DNA of 64,000 bases, taken from Vicia villosa. Lineage: Eukaryota > Streptophyta > Magnoliopsida > Fabales > Fabaceae. Numbering within the stretch: position 1 is the first letter of the stretch; each line of letters opens with the position of its first letter. The translations under genes were made by a program, and so were the position numbers. Under the pieces are notes generated by a model, which saw only the letters and a list, made by a program, of their open reading frames with translations, ran no database searches and had not been told where the DNA came from. The stretch is from positions 133,631,753 through 133,695,752 of the forward strand of contig NC_081185.1 of the NCBI RefSeq assembly GCF_029867415.1, given 5' to 3'. This document shows, piece by piece, positions 22,085-33,733 of this stretch.

Positions 22085-24906
22085 GCCACGTCTCGGCATC
22101 TACAGTATGATGAAGCGTTCATTCCGGTGATGTAGGTGGTATGAGGCATTCCGGTTTCAAGTAAACTTGCATAAAGTGACTCGTTTTAGAAAGCCATTCA
22201 TCCAATACACATGATGCAATCATTTGAATTTGTAGGTGGTGCGATGTGGAGTGGGAAAAAGCTTTCCAAAAAACCTTAACGCGTCAAGTCAATGCACACC
22301 ATATCATATGCACATGCAATAAGATGTCTCATATATGGGAATCTCATCCATTTAGACACCGGTGCATAAGCACCCATCCAAGGAACAAGAGCTTCGTTAA
22401 CCGCTTCAAATTTAATGTCATCTCCATATAACCGCGTGTACGCTTCTTTATGCGTCTTCAACTCTTGGAGGAGTTCATGACGTACAAGCATATGGCTCTC
22501 CTCTCCATTACCAAACAATGCCGAGACGGTTCGGTAACTGTAATTATCGTCCCCCACAACATCTACGATCCGCTCGATATAAGGGTGCATAAAAACAAGC
22601 ATCTCTTTGATGGATGGAATTTTTTGTGGAATAGGCATCTCTTCAATGATTGGAATTTTTAGTGGAATAGGTGTCGGAGGCGGTTTGCTTATGCAAGCTC
22701 CTTTGTTTGAACTTTTTTGAGATTTTTGAGATTTAGGAGTCGGTGAGTCGGGAAAAAGTTTATCGACATACTCACAATAAGAAGGAGACCGTGAAGTCGA
22801 GTTATCATTCGGTGTAGGCTTCAATTTCTTCGGAGCACCCTTTGTCTTAACCGGTTAAAAAGGCGGTTTCATGTCGGTTGTTTTGGGATATCCAATCTTC
22901 CGCAATTGTTCTTTGATATAGAGTTTCATGTTGTCACCGGCCTTCGAAAACCCCTCTTGTATCGCTTCCAATTCGGAAGTAATAGAGATATTCAATTTTT
23001 CTCCTTTGATGTAACCATCATCACCAAAACTAAGTCTTTTCCAATGAGGGGTAACTTCGTCCATTCTTATTGGATCACCTAGTCTCACTTTTTTAGCATT
23101 AACACAAGCACACGAGAGACCATACGTTCAAGTAATAGTGTAACCACACTTTACACTATTGAAATCGACAGATTCACCTCGTTTGGCCTCGTGAAAAATA
23201 AAGTTTAATCCGACCCAAGACACATTGTCGATCAATTGAGAATAAAGAATATTGTCCCTAAATCAATGTTCCAACACCGTAATGCTCAGGCCAAATGTGG
23301 TTTGTATCTCTTTATGTTGGTTTTTGATCATGAGATTTACGGTATCCCAATCTCGACACAAGTCACTCTTGCTATTAGCCAACCAATTTTTCAAACTAGC
23401 ATGTGTCGATTCAACTCTATTGGTGGTTGTATTCCCAAGGTGTCAGACATTATCAGTCCATGCACACAAAATTCGCCTTCACCTTATTAAGAATGGTGCT
23501 TTCAACATATTTCAATAAATCCATATACTTTTCACACACTTTTCGAAATTGAATGACGGAATCGGCGTATAATTCTTTTATCGAAGAATTTGCAATACGA
23601 GTCCATGCATTCATTATTTATTCAACAATCACACCGGGCTTCACCGATTTTCCACCTTCGGTATCTACTTATTTCCTCCCCACCGCAGGTTTAACCTTAC
23701 TTCTCACATTACATGTTATGTGATATCAACAAAGTAATGCATTAGAAGAAGGAAATACCTTTGCCACCGCATTCATCAAAGAGGTATCGCAGTCCGTAAC
23801 AATCACCTTAGGCATCTCGACTTGTTTTTTCAAAAGTGACCGACACACCTCTAATGCCCACCTAAAATTATCCTCTTTTCAAACTCCAAAAAAGTAAAAC
23901 CAACGGCGTATGTCTTCTCGGTGGATGTAACACCAACCATCTCAAATAATAGAAGTCGATACTTGTTGGTCTTGTAGGTAGAATCGAGAAGGAGCACTGT
24001 CAGGAAAGTGTTGAACAACTCTATCGAATCCAGATGAGTACAAATAATATCTCGGACCGTAACCCATCGTCGCAAGTTCTGTACCGCGACACATATTTGT
24101 TATCATTCAACATCTTCAACAATTGTTGCATCTCACTTCTATCTCCCCTAATCGCCTTATTATTGCGGTACCGGATGTTATGCACTTGCCTTATATTTGA
24201 TACATTGTCGGGTTCCTTCCGTTTCAATATGGAAAGTATATTTTTGGTTGGACAAGATTCAAGGACATGTGAGTAATACATGTCTTCTCTTCCGGATTGA
24301 GACGAAACAAACTAGGATGACCTTGTAAGTTTCCGCACATGTCATGGTTATGCAAACCACAAATAACACTAAATCTCCACTTCTTGCTAGCCACCATGTA
24401 ACCACGAATTTTAAACGGACGCTCACATTTTCTAGTACCCATGTCGTCTCTTTTAAATTTCCTTAGAGTAGGATGGTATTTCTCGCTTCTTTCGCACAAC
24501 ATTGTTACGAAAGCTTTTCTTCTTGTCGTATCATTATCCGATTTTTTATTACTGCACCAAAACCAAGGTTAGTTGCATTCCTATTAATCATTGTGAGCAT
24601 GCTTTCCCGATCATCAAACTCTTGCTTGTTATTAAAGTCACCACCGACATCGACCGCCTTTACGACTACCCCTTCAACCTTTGGTGAAACATCGACTGAT
24701 CCAACTAATTCTCTTGAGATATTATCGGGGTGCACCATACCTATTTGTAAACAACAACACAAATAACACAAAATCACAAGACTTCTGGAAAAAAACAGCA
24801 CAGACACGTTCCGTAGATGCACATCCAGAACATGTTCATCTTCAACACGTTCCGTAGATGTACCTACGGAAGTAACGTACCTTTTTTTTACAGAAAATTG
24901 ATGCAT
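22085..24906 (-). pseudogene. Mutator-like (MULE) transposase with FAR1, transposase, SWIM and OTU parts, frameshifted
   Basis: Domains in order on the minus strand. FAR1-type DNA-binding region (24640-24290): SMLTMINRNATNLGFGAVI, KCERPFKIRGYMVASKKWRF, VICGLHNHDMC. Linker (24280-24080): DNVSNIRQVHNIRYRNNKAI. MULE transposase (about 24070-23700): VLLLDSTYKTNKYRL (first catalytic Asp), VGVTSTEKTYAVGF, then VIVTDCDT near 23790. SWIM remnant near 23160-23110 with one Cys replaced by Tyr. KVRLGDPIRMDEVTPHWKRL (23090). Ser/Pro-rich linker with SPSYCEYVDK. OTU domain (22620-22276): IVDVVGDDN-Y-SYRTVSALF, where the catalytic Cys position is Tyr. The C-terminal region to about 22085 is frameshifted and the usual His context is lost. 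Many frameshifts and stops; dead element. TIRs were not identified. Confidence 0.85.
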
Positions 24907-25880
24907 AATGTGAGCAGTGCAATGGACAAAGATGATTATTTACGTGAAATTCAGTCTTCTCTTGCTCCCTTTGATTTGTTGCACCAAAAAGTTGAAGTTT
25001 TAGAGTGGAAAATGATATTGATGATGTAGGGTTCATATTTGTGGCCGTACAAGAGTTCATATTTGTAAGCGTTTAACAGTACGACAACCCATCCCATGGG
25101 GTGTATTCTCTTAATATAATAAAGCAGTTACAATAACCTGGTATTTGATATGTGTGTGACGCGGAAAGCCGTTGGATGCATCTTGAAATTGGATTGCCTG
25201 TATTCTCCTGTAGAGTAGTTTTTATTCACTTCAAAGGTTCTAAACAAATTGTATCTCTCTTCGAGTGGTCGATCGATGACCATTACGATCGATCCAAAAT
25301 AATTGCGTTCCTTTTACTATATTTGAATTTATTGTTATTAATTAATTTAATGCTCCATTAAACTTTAAAAAATATTTTTCATTATTTATTTTTTAATTGA
25401 TGTTATATTAATACATTAATTTAATGTAATTTTATAATTTATTTTAATCTAAAACGAAATTAAAAAAAAAAACCTTGTTTCAAATAGCAGAACCCTTTTT
25501 AAGCAACGAGATTGGATTCAGAGATTTTTTGAGTCCGGTGACTTCGTAACTTTAGGCCATTTGAAATATGAATGATTTAAATATATTATTTATTGAGAGA
25601 AAGATTAATTTAGAGAAAGATATAGAAAAAGCTACCAAAGTTACACACTCCCAAAACCAAAACTAGCGGAAAAACCAAAACTATCTTTCGATTTCAAAAA
25701 TATAATTTTGAATGCACCTCATTCACACACAATTTATTCGTTATTGAGTCAGACCCCAATTCTATGGTAAAATATAATTCGGAAATGCATCTTCGTATAC
25801 TTTACGGAAGTGTATTTTAGGGAATCACTGAACCAAGAAACAAATGCATAAATGAAACAGAGATAAATTAATAAAGTTGA
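24907..25880. other. MULE flank, AT-rich, palindromic motif copies
   Basis: Copies of the GTTCCGTAGATGTACCTACG-type palindrome occur at about 24795-24870 (inside the MULE end), and a degenerate ATTCGGAAATGCATCTTCG copy lies near 25780. No gene recognised. Confidence 0.45.
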
Positions 25881-26110
25881 GATGTTTTGAGGTTGATAAT
25901 ACTTTAATCAACGTATAATTCTGTTTATATAAGTATGAATTTTAGAGTGTTAATTAGTGGTATCTGAGCAGATCGGTCAGTCCGGCTAGGTTATATGGTG
26001 ATGTTTGTTCCTTTATATGTGATAAGTGTATGAACAACGTTGATACATTGTTTCTCCTAATGTTGATTCATTTGTTTGGTGATTCCCTTGTGTAGATTAG
26101 CTGAAACCTA
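25881..26110 (+). mobile_element. Fragment of copia LTR end with primer-binding site
   Basis: TGGTATCTGAGC at 25958-25969 is one mismatch from TGGTATCAGAGC, the initiator-Met tRNA primer-binding site of plant copia elements, and is followed by AGATCGGTCAG, a common continuation. Upstream is LTR-like AT-rich sequence. No coding region of the same orientation follows, because a minus-strand SIRE fragment begins at about 26110. Confidence 0.45.
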
Positions 26111-28066
26111 AAAAAAACATTGTTAACTTGAGAGTTGTCTGATTCAGTGTCTGCTAGCTCTACTCAGTCTTACTTTTTGAGTGCCAATATGTTTAGATGA
26201 TGTTCCAACATCTAATTGGACATCAGTCTCTTTCTCCATGATTAGACCATTGACTTTGGTTCTGGAGTATACATAAATTATGCTATCAGCAGAGTAAATC
26301 AGAAACATTCCTCTGGTCTCTTTGAAGGAGTTGACCAAACATTCTTCCTTAAAGAAATTGTCTTCAAACCTTGGTCACACAACTGACTTATGTTTATCAC
26401 ACTAGTCATTAGTCCTTTATCAAGAGGAACCACAACACAACTAGGATATCTTGTTCCATCCAATTTCTCAATCCTCTACACTTTTGGAACTATCACCAAT
26501 GTGGCATATAGGATAGACTGATCCTTAAAGACCACCATAACTCTTTTACTCCAGTCATGTGTCTGGAATAGCCACTGTCAAGAAGATATATTAATCTTCT
26601 TTTGGATAAAAAATCTCTAAGAGAAATACCTTCCTTGAGTTTTATCCACTGCTTGTTCACCATTAGATTTAGTTGTACCTTTGGGATAGTCATACATCTG
26701 AAGAACAAAGTGGCCTGATATGCTTAACTTTTACCACAAAAGTGACATTTTTAGTTCAAGCCCCTGCCATTAGCTTGAGAATTCTGATGTCTAGTATGAT
26801 GTTGAGACATTTTGTTTGATATCATTGACTCAGCTCTGCCTTTGAAGGCAAACAAATTTATGTTACTTAATGTTTTCTTTGCTTATTAAAGCCTTGAAAA
26901 TCAAACCCCATTCCTTTTAGGTTTCCAATCATCTTCCAATCTTGAAGAATCTCCAAAACATACTGGAACCAATTGTTCACCAACCTCGCAAACTTGATCA
27001 TGGTTTCAAGTTTGGAGTTCAAAAGGTCACCTCATCCTGCAGGTTAAAGATAATATACTAATAATCTCCCTTTTCAACTTTTAATTGAGAAATAGTTACC
27101 TTTTGTCTTTCTTCCTGTAGATAGACTTCTTCACTCTTTATCCACAATTCCTTGTAAGAAGTAGTTAACTCATCATGAGTTATTTCTTCATTGTAGAGAT
27201 CTACATCACAAGCACACTTTCCTTTCTTGACAGGTACATCATCAGGATTACTATCGTGATCAGATCAAGAAATAGAAAGCCCCTCTAGTTATTTCTTGAA
27301 GTAGGTAGGGCATTCTGCCATAACAAGTCCAAAGCCTTCACATATATTTCACTGAATATTTTCACTTTAGATCCAACTTTACTTTGATCATCAAGGATCT
27401 TGCTGATGTCATAATTGATGTTCTTGACATATGGCCTTGGACTTCTATCCATTTTCCCATAATTGATTGAAATTCACAATAGAATTAAAACAACCCTTTA
27501 TCAGAGATCAGGTTACAAACTCCTACAGAGTTGGAGACAAAAGTCATGTTTTTGTTTTATTATTTTGAATTGCCATTTTGAAACAGCTCACAAAAAATGA
27601 AGTACCCCAACAAGTTCATTGTTATCATGTTGTTGATATCTTGGGCTTCTTCAATGGCTGTCACTTTCATGTTAAATCTCTTGGATAGAGACCTGAGCAT
27701 CTTCATCTTGATCAGCCTTTCTTCTGGACTCTTTTCTCCCAAAACACCTGGATATGCCTTTATGAGTGGACTTGAGAATTTTCCAAGTATCTTTGGCCAC
27801 AAAACATGTGATAATCATTTTGAACAAGTGCTTATGAATTCCATTGATTATGGCATTAACAACTCCAGAGTTACAAAGAGCCAATTCATATTCTTCCCTT
27901 ATGTATCTAGGACCATGATTCTTACATCCTGATAAACTTCAAGGTTCTGTTGTCCAATGATTTCCTGAGAGCTATCATTCCAGCTTTCCCAAAGACATAC
28001 AGTACCAGAAAACTATCTCTCTGGAGCTCACCCAATAAACAAAATAGGGTGTCTGCTCTGATGCCA
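26111..28066 (-). pseudogene. SIRE-type copia gag-protease, minus strand, internally deleted
   Basis: From the PBS (TGGCATCAGAGC, 28066-28055) downwards. Gag UBN2-like piece: LALCNSGVVNAIINGIHKHL (27884-27820), then RSLSKRFNMKVTAIEEAQDI (27690-27630). Coiled-coil gag piece near 27180-27060: TSYKELWIKSEEVYLQEERQ. Protease piece: DSGYSRHMTGV near 26575-26540 (normally DSGCSRHM). NISQLCDQGLK and ECLVNSFKETRGMFLIYSAD follow (26400-26280). Gag pieces match the plus-strand element at 28851-37465 in order and sequence. No integrase or RT follows. Stops and deletions make it dead. Confidence 0.8.
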
Positions 28067-28068
28067 AT

Positions 28069-28850
28069 TAAAATTCTGCCACTTTTAAAACATGTCATTG
28101 TTGATATCCCAACATCAAAACATGATGTCAAGACAGATCCCAATAAACCAGACAGTAAAATATGCAGAAATAAATTGCAGAATGGTAAATCAGACAGTCA
28201 ATTGTTAACCTAGTTCGGTGCAACGTCACCTACTCTGGGGGCTACCAAGTCAGGTGAAAATTCTGGTATGACAAACTCGGATGTCAAGACATCTGATCTG
28301 TTATGAGTGTAGCACAAGCAGAATAGAAGGATCCCCTATTATTTAATTACTCTTAGAAAAGAGTCAATAAGACCTGGGATCACACACGTTCAGTAGACAT
28401 AACCAGATTATAATTTTTACATGGTTCTGTTTAGGATCAACTAACACTTCTGAACCTGATGTTATAAACAAAGTCATAACATTCATAACTGAACAAACAA
28501 TGCAGAAGATAAATAACACAGTTAATTGTTAACCTAGTTCGATCTAACTACCTACTCTGGGGGCTACCAAGCCAGGAAGAAGATTCCACTATTAGTAGTA
28601 ATATTTTATATAAACAACCTCTGGTTTACAGATAAACAACCTCTGGCTTACCTAGTCACTACCCAATGCAACCTTTATCTCAGAACTCCATCCAAGACAA
28701 TAGAACCTCTGCTCACTCCCTAGTGATACCTAACTGTTACAACCCTGCAACAACTATTTACACAATTAGCAATGAACACATACTTAATCTTACTTCACAA
28801 CTTCAATCAAGTTTACAATACTCAACTCTTACCTGCAGGTTTCGAGTGAG
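28069..28850 (-). mobile_element. LTR of the minus-strand SIRE element, proximal part
   Basis: The LTR end abuts the PBS at 28066 (terminal CA mutated to TA). It contains two copies of a GTTAACCTAGTTCG...CTCTGGGGGCTACCAAG block, at about 28206-28252 and 28533-28577. The same block, inverted, is in the LTRs of the inserted element (about 29598-29642). The LTR is interrupted at 28850 by the element at 28851-37465 and continues at 37471-38987; together about 2.3 kb. Confidence 0.65.
28846..28850. repeat. Target-site duplication, left (GTGAG)
   Basis: GTGAG immediately before the 5' LTR; the same GTGAG follows the 3' LTR at 37466-37470. Confidence 0.9.
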
Positions 28851-29758
28851 TGAAGGTGTTTTGCATGTTGGCTATATTATTGGTAAAACATACCTGGTTG
28901 ATTGTGTATATGCAAGTTGCATATATGTGTGGAGCTAATACATGTTTTGTAGTGAATGTCATGATCGATGTCATGACAACCATATGTGACAGCAGGAGCT
29001 GTTAGTTTTTATTAATTGTGTTTCCTGATTTATCACTTTTATCTGTTTAGGAAACTTTTTATTGAGTGCTGCAAATTTCGTTCAGAAGATTCTACTGACA
29101 GCATATTGTGTAACAGACAGTTGGCGTGTGAATTAGGTTAACTTTGTTAACCCTAATGTGTTTCTAAAAAAGCCCAAGGCCCAAGACTGCATATAAAAAG
29201 AAATGCAATCCTAATTTGGAACGCAGACAGAAGATTGTGTATTGTGAAGAACGACTGTTTTGTAACTGTCTCTTGTGATCCTCGCTATTATCTTTGATGA
29301 TTGCGTTGGAATTAGTTTGTGTTTTTGTTGTGTCACTCTAAGCTTTTAAGCACGAGTGTGTGTCTCTTGATTGAAGCTTTTAAGCAGATCAAGGTGTGTT
29401 TTTGAAGTGTGTCTTCTATCTGTAATTGTTTATTGTGTTTGTGTAATCACTGCTGTGATTGAGGGGGAGTGGAATGGAGATATTCCATATCTAGGTAGAA
29501 CCTAGGTAGAAGGGTCATTGGGTAGTGATTAAAGTGATAAGTTGTAAACGGGGGAGTTTAGATTTGAATTGATACTATTGATAGTGGACTTCATCCCTGA
29601 CTTGGTAGCCCCCAAAGTAGGTTGTTTGAACCGAACTAGGTAAACAATTTTGTGTGTTCTTTACTATTTTATGTTGTTTGTTATTATTGTCTGTGCTGCG
29701 TAATTGTGGATTTCATATCATCCAGTTTGACATCGAGCGTGTGTTACTAGAATTTTCA
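28851..29758 (+). repeat. 5' LTR (908 bp)
   Basis: TG...CA ends. A TATA-like ATATAAAAAG lies at 29191-29200. The 3' part carries the CCTGACTTGGTAGCCCCC block and ends GAATTTTCA directly before the PBS. Confidence 0.92.
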
Positions 29759-29760
29759 AT

Positions 29761-29772
29761 TGGCATCAGAGC
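29761..29772 (+). promoter_or_regulatory. Primer-binding site (initiator Met tRNA type)
   Basis: TGGCATCAGAGC, two bases after the LTR, one mismatch from TGGTATCAGAGC. Confidence 0.85.
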
Positions 29773-29829
29773 AGGCACCCTGCCTGTTTACATCTGGGTG
29801 AGATCTAGGGATAACAAAATTCTGGTACT

Positions 29830-32800
29830 ATGGAGAAGGAACTGTTAGTGTTTGGAAACAGACCACCTATCCTGGATGGCTCTAACTATGACTACTGAAA
29901 ACCTCGTATGGTAGCAGTCATTGAGTTAGTGGACAGCAAGGCCTGGAGAGCTGTTGAAAGTGGATGGAAACATCCTGAGAAAATTCTGGAAGATGGAACC
30001 AATGTTCTAATTCCTGAAACTCAATGGAGCAAATCTGAAGAAGAGTTAGCGTTGGGCAATTCCAAGGCCCTAAGTGCACTGTTCAATGGTATTGACAAAA
30101 ATATCTTCAGACTTGTACAACACTGTGAGCTGGCTAAAGAAGCTTGGAATATTCTCAAAACAGCACATGAAGGCACGTCTAAGGTAAAGATGTCAAGACT
30201 TCAAATACTTAACACTAAGTTTGAAAATCTCAAGATGAAAGAGGATGAAACCATTTATGAGTTTTACATGAATGTCCGCGAGATTTCAAACAACTCTGCA
30301 GCCTTAGGTGAGAAAATGACTGAAGAAAAACTGGTAAGGAAGATTCTCAAATCACTGCCTAAGCGATTTGATATGAAGGTAACTGCCATAGAGGAAGCTC
30401 AAGACAGCAGCAACATGAAGCTGGACGAACTTCTTGATTCTCTTTAAACCTTTGAGTTAAGCATCTGTGAACCTGTTGAAAAGAAGAACAAAAGCATTGC
30501 GTTTGTCACCAACACAGGTGATAATTCAAAAGAAAGCAATGTTGTAAGTGATGAGAATTTATCATACGTCATAGCCATGCTTGGAAAACAATTCAACAGA
30601 CTTATTAAAAGGGTTGATCAGAAGTCCAAACTCAATGTCAAGAACACTTCCTATGACATCAGTCATACATATGACTCAAGCAAAAGGTTCAAAGCAGAGG
30701 AGAAGCCCTATATAGGGAAAGGGGTTCAATGTCATGGATGTGAAGGATTAAGACACATTAGAGTTGAATGACTTACCTACCACAAAGAGCAAAAGAAAGG
30801 GCTGACTGTTACTTGGTCTGACGAAGACTCAAATTCAGAAAAGGAAATTGCAAAGCATGTCACAGTTTCAACAAGAATCTATGAATCTGATGATGATTCC
30901 AGTGATGATGAGCTAACCTTTGATGAACTAGCTGCCTCGTACAAGAAGTTGTGTAGGGAGAATGCTGAAGTCTGCAAACAAGTGGAGAAGCAAGAGGTGA
31001 TCATAAGAGATCTAGAAACTGAAAAGATTAAACATCTTGCAACCATATACTCCCTCAGTAGTGAAGTAAGCATGTTGAACCACAAACTTGATCAAATGAC
31101 CAAGTCATTCAAAATGCTGAACAATGGATCTGATACTCTAGAAGAAATTCTAGAATCTGGACAAAGATCAGGAGACATGTCTGGAGTGGGATTCGTGGCT
31201 AAAGAGGAATTAATCTCTGGACTCAGGAGGATAGAATCCAAGAAGTGTGTGACTAACCTGATGTCAATCCAAATGTCACAACATCAAGGAAACATAAGAA
31301 GGAGGCACTCAAAGAAAAGGTTCCAGAAGTGGAGGTGTCATCACTGTGGAAGATTTGGTCACATAAAGCCATTATGTTTCAGACTATTTGGATATCCAGA
31401 CCAAACTCAACAAGTCAAACTTGATCATGATACTTGTGACAGGAAGCATTATGGGATAACTAAGAATGTTGCTCTAATAGCACACACCGCTCTAAGAATG
31501 CCCACCAAAGAAGATTGGTACCTTGACAGTGGTTGCTCAAACCATATGACTGGTAGCACGAACTCACTAGTAAACCTCAAACCTGAGGGATCCAACTGTG
31601 TGACTCTTGGTGATGGAGATGTAAGAGAAATCAAAGGTGTTGGCATGATAGAAGGTCAGGGTGTTCCTAACTTACATAATGTTCTACTTGTGCAAGGACT
31701 GGTCACAAACCTTATAAGCATCAGCCAACTATGTGATGAAGGAATGTATGTCAGATTCACTAAAGAAGAGTGCATTGTTACCAACAAAGAAAATGAAGAA
31801 GTCATGAAAGGAGTCAGATATGAAAATAATTGTTATCTATGGGAGCCAACAAATTTCAAGTCTCTAATTACTTATCCCATGACCAAAAGGATCAATGAAG
31901 AAAAAGATCAAGAAAGAACCATCAAATCAGAAGCTTCTACTCCCAGAACAAGAGTCCTGATAGAAGAAATGGATGAGTCTGATGATGGGATCTTCGTTGA
32001 AGAACTCACCAGCGAATAACTAGCTACTAGATACTCTGAGATGTGTGTACTAAATGGGGAATTGAGCAAGAGATTGACAATGTATGAAAATGCTTATGCA
32101 CTGTTACAAGAAGAAAGAGTAAAACTCATAATGAACATTATTGATCTAGAAGGAGAGGTGCAAGACATAAAAAGGGGAAAAAAAGGCAAAACAAGAGGCT
32201 CAACACACTCCTATCTCAGCCAAAAGGTGCTATCAATGTGGTAAGTTAGGTCACCTGAGGTTCACTTGCCCTGAGACTCAGGAATATTCCTATAGAAGTA
32301 CACCTCATCAGGAAAACCTGACTAAGAAAAGCCATCGCAATAAAAGCCACGGGTGAAAGCTAATCACTCAAGCCATCACATACCTGAAGAGAAGGCTGTA
32401 AAGAAAGCAGGAAACTCCAGAAAAAGGAAATCCAGACGAAACAAACATTACAAAAAGGATGTAGGTTTCTCAGCTACAAACAGGAACAAAACAGTCATAA
32501 AGGATATTGTAGAAGGAAGTGAGTTGACTCACTCAGCAGATCAGGTCAATGTTAATACTGATGTCTTAACATCAAAACTGGCTGAGAGCTCAATTGTGCA
32601 AATTAAGACGAACAAAGCATCCGAGATTGATGAATGTTCTTCAGTAAATATTCAAAGAATCATTCAAAAGGATATCACTGCTCCAAATACTGTCCCAAGG
32701 AAGGGATCTATCAATAGTCAGGATCCCTTGAGAAAGAAGATTCTAGAGATAGACCAAGTCTCAAGATTCTGGATAGAAAGAACTCTAGACTCATAGATAT

Positions 32801-33140
32801 CCAGGAGAACTATCAGATGGCATCCCACCACAATAGCTCTAGTATGATCACAAAGTGCAATTTTACCTCAGAAACAGGTTTAGAGCTAACTCACAATGTT
32901 GAGATGCCTCAACAATCTCGGTTCATCTCTCTTGAAACAATACCTTGCACACACACTCACTCAGAAGGGGGCAGCCCTGAAAGAACTCTGAATGATGCAA
33001 GTATGCAAATGGTACATATGATGCATATTGAAGATAATTCTAACAAGAGTGACGAGAATGCTTCTAACAAAATCAATGACATCTTCACAAAGCTCTTGAT
33101 GCTACACAGTTTGAGAACTTGCGAAGCAAGTTAGGACTCT
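29830..33140 (+). pseudogene. SIRE-type gag-protease with extra CCHC/coiled-coil region and pol tail
   Basis: The frame from the ATG at 29830 runs to 32019 with three internal stops (near 29896, 30445 and 30769). Segments: UBN2 gag (LSALFNGIDKNIFRLVQHCE; KSLPKRFDMKVTAIEEAQDS); CCHC remnant QCHGCEGLRHIRVE ending in a stop; acidic plus coiled-coil region 30840-31140; CHHCGRFGHIKPLCFRLFGY (CCHC-type, 31330-31400); protease WYLDSGCSNHMTG (31516-31554); NLISISQLCDEGMYVRF (31710). After 32019 come a second coiled-coil ORF (32041-32244) and another CCHC, CYQCGKLGHLRFTCP, near 32231-32275 in a shifted frame. Basic/Ser-rich ORFs follow to 33134. The end near 33082-33160 encodes DIFTK and, shifted, ALDATQFENLRSKLGLC, the usual SIRE pol tail. 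No GAG-pre-integrase, integrase or RT lies between, so the element depended on others for these functions. Confidence 0.85.
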
Positions 33141-33721
33141 GCATCCTTGAAGAACCATAGAGTAAACAACAACAACAAAAAAGAGGTGTTTTCTATTCAC
33201 CTCTTGGATCTTGTGGTAGAAGTTCTGAGCTTTCCATGAAAGAGTGTATCTTGTAATGTAGATCTCCCAATGTGTGTGACTGATTGTACTCTAATCAAGC
33301 TGATGGCGAAGTGGTATCTGAAGATTATCATATGGTGTTTTTTTGTGTCGTGTAGGATGTCCTAATAAATGTTAAGACATTATGAGAAGTGGTCATGTCA
33401 TGAAGAGTAACTTTTAAGGGGGAGATGTCTGTTGGTTTTGGCAACATTTATGGCCAAACAGGGGGAGAAGTATTATGTGTCACCCCAGAACAACAAGAAT
33501 GGTGGTTGTGTGTGATCAACAATTCTATTTGCTTATCTTTGTGTTGATCTGTTTATGCTTGTGCTACTCTTGTGGTTGTTTATCTGTTTTTGTCTGAGCA
33601 CTGTGTGCATACTGGTGATGTATGTTGTTTGTTTGCATTAGCTTGTGTTTTGTGTTTTGGTTATTCGCTGCAAGTTTTTCTCTGGTATGGTGTGACAGGA
33701 TGTTTTAGCCAAAAATTTGCC

Positions 33722-33733
33722 AAAGGGGGAGAT
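33722..33733 (+). promoter_or_regulatory. Polypurine tract
   Basis: AAAGGGGGAGAT directly before the 3' LTR. Confidence 0.85.

Noticed and set aside
30949..32019. Long ORF considered as a host zinc-knuckle gene
   Set aside because: It is in frame with gag, contains the copia protease DSGCSNHMTG, and lies between paired LTRs.
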